Shown here piece after piece: positions 57,281-64,000 of a stretch of DNA of 64,000 bases. The stretch comes from Prinia subflava (lineage: Eukaryota > Chordata > Aves > Passeriformes > Cisticolidae). A program made the translations under genes and the position numbers. The notes below the pieces were generated by a model that had not been told where the DNA came from, searched no databases, and was given only the letters and a program-made list of their open reading frames with translations. Each line of letters begins with the position of its first letter. The stretch's first letter is position 1. The DNA is taken from the NCBI RefSeq assembly GCF_021018805.1, contig NW_026960607.1, forward strand, positions 1,862,501 through 1,926,500, given 5' to 3'.

Positions 57281-57950
57281 TGTTATAAATGCCAATACGA
57301 TATTCCAATTAAAATAATAATTTGGTTTATTAATAAAGATCAAATCACAGAATTTCGAAACCCCACCAACAGCGGAGAAACTTGACAGAGTTTTCCCGGG
57401 AAATGCCAAGGATGAACCGTGAGATACAGAGCCTGGCAGTCTGCTATCTCCCCCAACGGTTCACAAATTTGCCCGGTTCGGGGCTTGGTTTTTATAGACT
57501 TTATTCTGCCCTCGGCAATATTTCCCTGTATTTCCCATTGTTTCCTGACTAGCTATACAAATTCGGGAGTTTCCCCAGCCAAGCAGAAAAGAGTTCTTTT
57601 CTTAGTTCAAATGTTAATGTCCAATTTCTATAGGTCCTTATGGTTGATGAATGATCAAGATATAGATGATGTTGCTTGATGGTCTGTGAAGGTGGCACCT
57701 GAGGTGTGAGTTGCTGGTGCCAGCTTATCTCGACAGGTCCCCTCCCGGTACTTGAGAAGGCTGCAAGCTTTCCGGGAAAAGTCTTTTGTTCCCTTCTGAA
57801 TGGAGGCGCCTGCTTTTTCAGGGTTGTTAGTTTCACCATCTGCTGCAAAATTTCCTAAAACATAGACTTTTACCTGATATAAGTTTATACAGCTTTATAA
57901 TTTTCCAATTTACCATAAGAACATGAATTAATCATTTCACGTTTTTCACA
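57281..57950 (-). repeat. Third provirus 5' LTR
   Basis: 670 bp. On the plus strand it runs from TGTTATAAATGCCAATACG to CACGTTTTTCACA. It is placed 5' by the adjacent primer site. It includes about 61 nt missing from the 3' LTR. Confidence 0.93.
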
Positions 57951-58406
57951 ACTTACATGTACAATAATGATTGCAAATGCTAAATATGCTCTGATGTTTA
58001 TACATCTGAAGTGCTTAAATAGTTACTGTAAGTACACTGCAATCCCCTCGACCTGGGGGGGTGGGATGAGACCAGGGACTGTGACAGGATAGGGGACTTC
58101 ACCTGCAAGCTCCAGCTTGGGATGCTGTAGTGGGTGTGACGGTCATCCCTTGCACTGCTAACACTTGATTTCTCTCTCTCATTGCGGCAGCTCGGGCACC
58201 CCTGCCTGCCCTTGCTGCGGCTGGCACAGGTGACATGAGCTGTGTGATGTGTGTCACAGGTGTAGCGTGAGCATGTGCTCAGCCTCAGGGAGGGGTTGAA
58301 GGGCGCAGTGTGAATGGGGCAGAGCCAGGAGGAGGTGGAGCTGCTCCCGGAAGTAACAAAGCCACTGGGGCCGAGGGCGGCTCTTGTTTTCCCTTCTCTC
58401 CTGCAG
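57951..58406 (+). other. HPF1 intron 7, 3' part
   Basis: Intron sequence, GC-richer than upstream, ending in CTTCTCTCCTGCAG. No exon or repeat was recognised. Confidence 0.65.
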
Positions 58407-58537
58407 TACTTCCACAAGACGGTGGGGCAACTGCTGCCCCGGCTTACACCCTGCTGAAGAGGAACCTCTTTGCGGAAATCATGGAGCAGCACCTGGGCAG
58501 CCGGCGGGAGGAGGACCTGGATCAGCTGGCGCCCTGA
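58407..58537 (+). CDS. HPF1: HPF1 exon 8 (terminal) with 1-nt deletion
   Basis: Acceptor CTTCTCTCCTGCAG. The exon begins [11 protein letters not shown] in phase with exon 7. One base is missing near 58437-58440, because the conserved continuation [20 protein letters not shown] and the end DLDQLAP-stop (TGA 58535-58537) lie one base out of step. In the shifted frame a TGA follows within six codons. The C-terminal helix would be lost even if the other lesions were repaired by splicing. Confidence 0.9.
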
Positions 58538-58670
58538 CCAGGGGCTGCAGCTGGGGGGCGGCCCTGTGCGCCCAGGACCGGGCTTGTCTTTGTGTGTGTG
58601 TGGGTCTTTTTGTACTCGGTGGCGGTGTCTCCTGCGGTCAGTAAAGGTTTTCTAAGGAACGCGCTGCTTC
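58538..58670 (+). other. HPF1: HPF1 3'UTR and likely poly(A) region
   Basis: AGTAAA at about 58640, followed by a T-rich stretch, is the nearest plausible polyadenylation signal (a known variant hexamer). TGTGTGTGTG at about 58592 is also present. The end is not proven. Confidence 0.4.
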
Positions 58671-59847
58671 CCGGTGCTGGCTGTCAAGGCAGGCCCGGGA
58701 CGGGGAGTGGGGCTGAGGCACTGTGGGGCGGAGCTGCCCTCGGGCGGGGCTGTGGCACTGACACGCCTGCCTGGCCCTGCCCTGCAGACCGCAGGGGCCG
58801 GGCCTGGGCCGGGGCTGGTGCTCTAAGGAAGCACGGGAAGGGCGGGCCGCTGCCCAGCATTGCTGGGAGCACCTGCGGGCACCGCGCCAGGGACTCAGGC
58901 AGGGCTGGGCCTGGGTCACCGCCCGCCTGCGCCATCCGCGAACCGAGCTCAGGTCCCTGCTCCAGGTGATGGCCCTGCCCTTCTGTGTTCCCCAGTTGTG
59001 TCCCACCCCTCAGGTAAAGCATTCTCTTACTGCAGAATTCCCTTCTGAGGCAAAGCACTATCCCTGCTCCTACACTGCTGGAGCTGGCTCAAGTGGGAGG
59101 AAACTAATGGGATGAAGGAAATGCTAACTGACATTTACAAGAGAAATTAGGGAATTCCACTGCGGTTGCTAATCAGAAGAAGCCATCTCCTGTGTTAAAC
59201 ATTTAAAAATTAAAACCAAGTGGTTTTGTACAAGGTGTCAATTAATTGTTTTCAAGGTCCTTAGTCCCCAGTTCTGTGTTCTTGGTATTGCACTGCACTT
59301 GGAGGTTTATTCTCAGGCAACTGATTCAAGTTACAGTCCAGAAACAATGGAAAATAACATTGGCTCTTACTCAACAGCCCTGCCACCATCCGGTGACTTG
59401 ACTTCCATTGCAGCAATTCACATCAGTACTAATGACAGCAATACTAATTACTACTGATAAAGATTATGGGCCACTAGCACCATGCTCAAATGTAAGGCAT
59501 TCCTACTCTTTTAGGCAAAGGATTGCCAGTTATATGTTACTTTATGGTAGAAGGGAGCATTGGAGGTACTGTGTAGGTTAGAGTACTGCAAACGTATTGA
59601 GAGTTTCAAATGCACAAGGTAATCATATGCCAGTTACTTGTGTAAATTTGACAACTTCATCCCTTCACTCAGCATATTAATGTTCCAATTATTCAAGCAC
59701 AAACATACAGGCACTCATTCATAGACCTAGAGTTTTGCTTTATACATAAAAAACCAGGTACTTACCATCTCATTTTCCTTTTTATACTTCAAGTACAGGA
59801 GACCTTTATATTAATGCCAGGTAAATCATACAAGTATTAAAAAAGGT
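58671..59847. other. Intergenic, GC-rich then AT-rich, nothing recognised
   Basis: 58671-59000 is GC-rich and produces overlapping open frames with no conserved domain. The remainder is AT-rich. No gene is supported. Confidence 0.5.
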
Positions 59848-59925
59848 AGAATCATGGAAAGGTCTGCATTGGAGAGGACCTTAAAAATTCAACTTTTTAA
59901 CTGTTACTTAAATATGAACTTGGAT
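59848..59925 (-). repeat. CR1 3' end fragment
   Basis: AGAATCATGGAAAGGTCTGC and GAGAGGACCTTAAAA resemble the reverse complement of the CR1 3' terminus. Short and diverged. Confidence 0.5.
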
Positions 59926-60049
59926 CTGCAAAAATGAGGACCTGAGACTGGACATCCATACTCATATATTAATCTCTGATGGAGAAGGAAATCTATTACA
60001 GCAGCTGCAAAATGACTGATGTGATGTGTATCATGAAACTGGGACGGAC

Positions 60050-60326
60050 TTTTCAGCAGGGCCTGTTGCACTAGGACAAGGAGTAATGGTTTTAACTAAA
60101 AAAAAGACTAGATTCAGACTGGATAGGGGGAAGATATGAGAGTGGTGAAATATTGAAACGGGTTGCCCAGAGGGGAGGTACATGCCTGTCCCTCAAAGCC
60201 TTCAATGGATGGGGCTCCGAGCAACCTGGTATAGTGGAAGGTGTCCCTCCCTGTTCCAACACAGGAGGGTTGGAACAAGGTGATCTTTAAGGTTCCTTCC
60301 AACCTAGGCCATTCTATGATGTGTAC
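60050..60326 (+). repeat. CR1 LINE 3' end
   Basis: The sequence includes ACAAGGAGTAATGGTTTTAA, GGGTTGCCCAGAGGGGAGGT and AGGTTCCTTCCAACCTAGGC, and ends CCATTCTATGATG. This is the terminal 270 bp or so of a CR1 element in plus orientation. Confidence 0.85.
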
Positions 60327-60909
60327 ATCATCAACAGATGGCTTTTAGACAATAAAAGGATCATCCACTTTTAATTATTTTAAATCAAAAAGATTTTGTT
60401 TTAATTCTATAATTAAAACACAATCTTAATTTTTTATTTTGGAAAAAATACCCCTCCTAAGGCAGATGGGTTTGATGAGGTTGATTTGGCTACTGATTTC
60501 TAGCCAAATGCTAGGCAATGCAAATACTGCATCTCCTAAACTCCCTTGTTTTCATCAAATCTTACTAGTTTTGTATGTAGAATTCTTAGCTGTTAATTTT
60601 CTCTCAGGGAAAATAAATGCAAAAGTCAACACAAATTTTGTTTGTGAAAACAATGAGAAAACATGACAGAACAATAAATGGTCATACAGAAGTTTTTAAT
60701 GCTTGATTAAATCATCACAGTAATGAGAATTTTTACTGTAACGATGCACAGTTCTACCACACTATTATAAATAAAAACATTAAGATCAATATTAAATACA
60801 GCTCTAGGCAACATCACAGATTAACAAAGAATGCATTGTTCATGAACCAGTATCTGAATGATTTAAAAAATAAGAAAATGCTGACACTTTCCCCCTCTTA
60901 TCCACCACC

Positions 60910-63629
60910 TTTTTATTTTTTTAATTAGTAACTTGAGTAAGGTGCTGCAAGTTTCACGTTAGAAATTTTTTGTTGCACAGCACAGGCACACATACTTTAT
61001 TAGAACTCTATGTTTATCAGAAGACATTTTAAATGTCAACAGGGAAAGCTACGCAGGTTAAGAAGAGTAAACAGATGCACAATTTCTGTGCAGCACTCAC
61101 GATCCACACAGAAATGAAACACAGCAAAAGTGTGAACTGTATTTTAATTCAGACAGTCTCTAGAAATAGGTGCAAGTTAATACAGTACACACAGCAGTGT
61201 TTTACAATAACATCAGACATGGCAGAGATTTTAAAGTAATTTTTGTATGTGCAGTGAGTTTGTATTCTTCCACTGTAGAAAAAAATATCAGACAACAGAA
61301 ATCAGTGTCACAGACAACTTCCTGCCTCTGTAAAGGGTCAAATCCTGCTGTTTGTGAAGTTTCCTCTTCTTCAGGCTTATGTAATGTAACAGCAAATTTT
61401 TAACAACTAGCACTGACTTCACATGGAAGAGAACAGCTGGTTGTTGCCATGCTCCCATTTTTACATAGCCCAATTCCCTGTTTCATTTCCAAACCTGTTT
61501 TTAATACAGGGCCTGATCACTGTGATCCCCCTGGCACATTTCACTTTCTACCAGTTCCAGTTGCTGCTAGAGCTGAGATGACAAAATGTAGATGGCAGTT
61601 TTTTACTAAGAAAAACCTGTTAAAATTCAACAGTGCACTTACTTAAGCACAGCCTTTTTTGTACAACTCACCAAAAGTGCTAGAATTTTGGTTCACTGTG
61701 TTATTGTATTTAAGATAAAATCATACTGAGTACTTTGTGAATAAAGATGTTTGAGGTAATTGTGATGAATACCTTAGAGATACTGAAATTGTTAGACTTC
61801 TAGTGTTTATATTCTTGCCAGTTTTGCAGTCTTGTGAGCATAATTGTTAAAAACAGAAATTACAAAACATGATTTTTGTCAGACAGATTTCCTAATTTTT
61901 TTCCTCCCAAATTTGGGCTTATAGCATATTGTCATTTTTCCTCTGCATCCAGTTCTGGTGGTGGTTTGATAAAATGAATAGGAAACAAACCAATGCACTA
62001 TAATGAAGTTAGGGGTCTGTCAGTTCACCTCTGAGTGTGTGTGTGTTGCTGCTGAATTTTGAAGTCCTGCCAAAATTTCAGGTACCGGATTAAATTCTGC
62101 CCTGCTGCTCAGGTGTGACTACATATAATTTACACCTTTATATAGTTGGGAGAAGAGTCAAAAGCAATCTAATAGTTGCTTTCTCCTATTACTTTTAAAA
62201 CCCTGCAGGTTTGTTGTTTTTTTTCATGAAACCCTACTATTACTGTTCCAGTTATCTGCTAGTTAAGAAAAAAGGAAATCCAAGGTAATGGCAGTGAAAG
62301 TTACATTTGAAAATGATCTTGTATGTATGTTGGATCATAAAGAAGCCATTTTCTTAAAACCCTTCATCTAGTTGTAAACATTTGCTAATCTTCCATTACT
62401 TGCAGAGGATTATGAATTATTCTATAAAATCACATAAAAAAGGTAGTTATGTGAGATATTAACTGATTCATATTTAATAGATTTTTTAAATCCATACAAA
62501 TATAAATAAAGAATGGTAAAACTTCAAGAAAAATAATATAGATTTAGTGCAAATTATGAGTTACATTTCTTCCTACCATGTCAGCAGTGGAGCATCTTTT
62601 GTGGAGAAAAAAAAATAAAAATGGTCATTCTCAAATTTTACAGGGGGAAAAAAGATCTCCAGTGTTGAAGCATGCATTTTTTACCAGATAGACGTCTACA
62701 GAATTGTTCCAGCTCTTAAAGTAGTAGAATAGCAGTATTTTTTTCTTATACTGCACAACATTGGTATATATCATAGTGTGTTCAATAATATAAAAATTGC
62801 ATAAGACCAGGTCACATCATTGATATTTTCTGCAGCAAAACCAGTATTTTTCTCTAAAATACTGGTTTCATAAGATTTTAGTTTTCTCATATCACGACAG
62901 CACACAGGTTGAAAGAAGTCTTGCATGGTTCTTGCAAAGTATTACCCTGTTCAATCTGGTTTTGTTGCAGTGGATCTGCACTGCCCCAAGCATTTTGTGA
63001 TGTACAAACTTACACATTTAAATGGCACAAGAAAAACCTCCCTTCTTGTGATCACACCTCAGTAACTCACAGTACATCTCAATATGAGAAACAACTGCTT
63101 CAAAAGGGCACACCGATTTTAAAGAGACTTTGTTACGGCTCAGGAGAGAGAGAAATAAAGCTCTTCTGGAATGTAGAAAAGTGACGAGTAATAGTTAATA
63201 CGTTTCATGAGTTAACACAACAGTTTTCAATGGTAAAAAGGGCAAGACCTTTCAGTCTCCACAAGATGGCTCAATTCAGAATGATCCCTCCAGAAACAGG
63301 GATTAATAACACATCTCTTCAATGCTGAAGTACCAGGTTGGGCTGGAGAATGGCACCACTTTGCACGGCTCACCCACTGCACTATCATGGCAGACCTGAT
63401 GTCTCAGGACGCATCCAGTGCAGGACGACAGCAGCTCTCCCTTCCCACACTCCCATCAGCCTTCCTCCTTGCCACATGCTCCCCCAGACTGACTCCTGAT
63501 TGCCAGCAGCACTGTTATGTAAAAACCCAGCTCATCTCTGATTTTAGACATTTTCCCCAGACTAAAGTGTTGTGCTATTCAACAAATGAACCTCCTCTTC
63601 TGTTTCCTCTCTCTCCTCAGCTATGGGTT
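60910..63629 (-). other. CLCN3: CLCN3 3'UTR (extent inferred)
   Basis: The stop codon of CLCN3 at 63630 implies that its 3'UTR lies at lower coordinates. The region is AT-rich, lacks recognised repeats and exons, and contains minus-strand AATAAA signals (plus-strand TTTATT, for example at about 60912 and 60995). The true cleavage site is not determined. It lies less than 3 kb from the HPF1 3' end, so the two genes converge. Confidence 0.5.
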
Positions 63630-63720
63630 TCAGTTGAACATTATGGAGGCGGGGTCTTGGTTTGCCATCTGGGCCGTATGACGGAGGATATCTTTTTTTG
63701 TTATAATGCCAAGGAGGCGC
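63630..63720 (-). CDS. CLCN3: CLCN3 terminal coding exon (chloride/proton exchanger ClC-3 C-terminus)
   Basis: ClC-3 is an endosomal Cl-/H+ antiporter with two C-terminal cytosolic CBS domains. The minus strand has acceptor TTTATCCTTTTCAG at 63721-63734. It is followed by [20 protein letters not shown] and then DPASIMFN with a TGA at 63630-63632. [12 protein letters not shown] is the final strand and helix of the second CBS domain, and the ending is that of the main ClC-3 isoform. The frame is intact. Earlier exons lie beyond the window. Its tail-to-tail position next to HPF1 matches the arrangement of CLCN3 and HPF1 in other vertebrates and supports orthology of the locus. Confidence 0.93.
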
Positions 63721-63734
63721 CTGAAAAGGATAAA

Positions 63735-64000
63735 TGGAAGATTGATATTAATTCAAGCAGGAAAATAATGAAGCGGAACAAATTTGTAGCCAAGTCCTTT
63801 TTGTTGACAGGAATAGAGCAAAACTAAACAGCCTGATTTTCTTACTTAAACAAACATTTTATTTATCGAAATGTTGAGGAACCACCAGTTTGATAAAAGA
63901 CAGCAATGCTGAGACACCATATCAGATGGTCTCTGACAGCTGTAGTCCATTTTAATGAAATATAAGTCATACAAGTAGAGCCCATTACAATTTTTATTTA
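63735..64000 (-). other. CLCN3: CLCN3 last intron (partial)
   Basis: Sequence upstream of the terminal exon in the minus sense. No further exon is visible before the window ends. Confidence 0.7.

Larger units (their letters stand above)
49057..57950 (-). mobile_element. Third provirus: chimeric class I-like ERV in HPF1 intron 7
   Basis: LTRs at 49057-50087 (3', enlarged by a nested LTR) and 57281-57950 (5') are flanked by a perfect 5-bp duplication, ACTTA (49052-49056 and 57951-57955). Minus-sense content in order is: primer site, leader, gag N-terminal half, about 2.1 kb of unrecognised T-rich sequence with a short CpG-rich ORF, a displaced RNase H piece, an RT connection piece, about 1.1 kb more unrecognised sequence, and a Cys-rich ORF after a splice acceptor. 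Capsid, nucleocapsid, protease, most of RT, integrase and env are absent. The LTRs differ by a few transitions and one 61-nt gap. Confidence 0.88.
24166..58537 (+). pseudogene. HPF1: HPF1 locus: histone PARylation factor 1, eight coding exons, three frame-breaking lesions
   Basis: HPF1 binds PARP1/PARP2 in the nucleus and completes their active site, so that serine rather than acidic residues are ADP-ribosylated during DNA-damage signalling. Eight exons are in the expected order and phase (24166-24222, 25317-25476, 27395-27581, 44813-44911, 45928-46076, 46801-46888, 47499-47671, 58407-58537). An intact frame would give about 348 residues, close to the family's usual length. The [11 protein letters not shown] segment with the catalytic Glu and the YRELPE PARP-contact segment are preserved. 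Three lesions break the frame or splicing: the exon 3 donor lacks a G, exon 5 lacks 2 nt and exon 8 lacks 1 nt. Retention of introns excludes a processed copy, and convergence with CLCN3 supports the orthologous position. Either this copy is decaying or the assembly has local indel errors. Confidence 0.9.

Noticed and set aside
58310..59058. Several frames around the HPF1 terminal exon and beyond
   Set aside because: Except for exon 8 itself, these are GC-driven frames without conserved domains or splice support.
63387..63827. 146-codon plus-strand open frame near the window end
   Set aside because: Its second half is antisense to the CLCN3 terminal exon, which is strongly supported on the minus strand. 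The first half has no recognisable domain.

Overview
The window is vertebrate nuclear DNA, almost certainly from a bird and probably a songbird. The evidence is CR1 LINEs with octamer tails, several avian-type ERV LTR families, a short GC-rich promoter, and introns with canonical signals. The only host genes I can support are HPF1 (plus strand, eight coding exons, 24166-58537) and the last coding exon of CLCN3 (minus strand, 63630-63720). The two converge tail to tail.

Layout. 1-23850: intergenic DNA with no supported host exon. It holds solo LTRs with intact target-site duplications (2847-3839, 9363-10792, 11290-12106, 13910-14519, 15056-15469, 17799-18483, 18758-19438), two CR1 copies, and a 2.3 kb foldback structure (21382-23704). 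23855-24222: CpG-rich HPF1 promoter and exon 1. 24223-58406: the rest of HPF1, swollen by retroviruses. Intron 3 holds a 16.7 kb betaretrovirus-like provirus (27650-44392, minus sense). Its gag gene was later split by a complete gammaretrovirus-like provirus (33105-41268, minus sense) and by a solo LTR (42420-43123). Intron 7 holds a third, chimeric provirus (49057-57950, minus sense), which itself carries two nested LTRs. 58538-64000: HPF1 3' end, CR1 scraps, and the CLCN3 3'UTR and terminal exon.

Most notable observations. (1) The inner gammaretrovirus-like provirus has LTRs differing at 1 of 392 positions. Its gag-pro-pol and env frames contain about 35 premature stops (28 TAG, 5 TGA, 2 TAA) and no frameshift over about 6.9 kb. 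This is the signature of tryptophan-codon (TGG) G-to-A hypermutation by a cytidine deaminase. (2) HPF1 keeps all exons and phases but carries three small lesions: a lost exon 3 donor G, a 2-nt deletion in exon 5 and a 1-nt deletion in exon 8. Long ERV frames in the same assembly show no frameshift, so sequencing error is not the obvious explanation. (3) The third provirus has gag, then about 2.1 kb of non-retroviral-looking sequence, then rearranged RNase H/RT pieces, then another 1.1 kb unknown stretch. It ends with a splice-acceptor-preceded Cys-rich ORF near the 3' LTR.

All calls come from reading the sequence. No alignment or database search was run.
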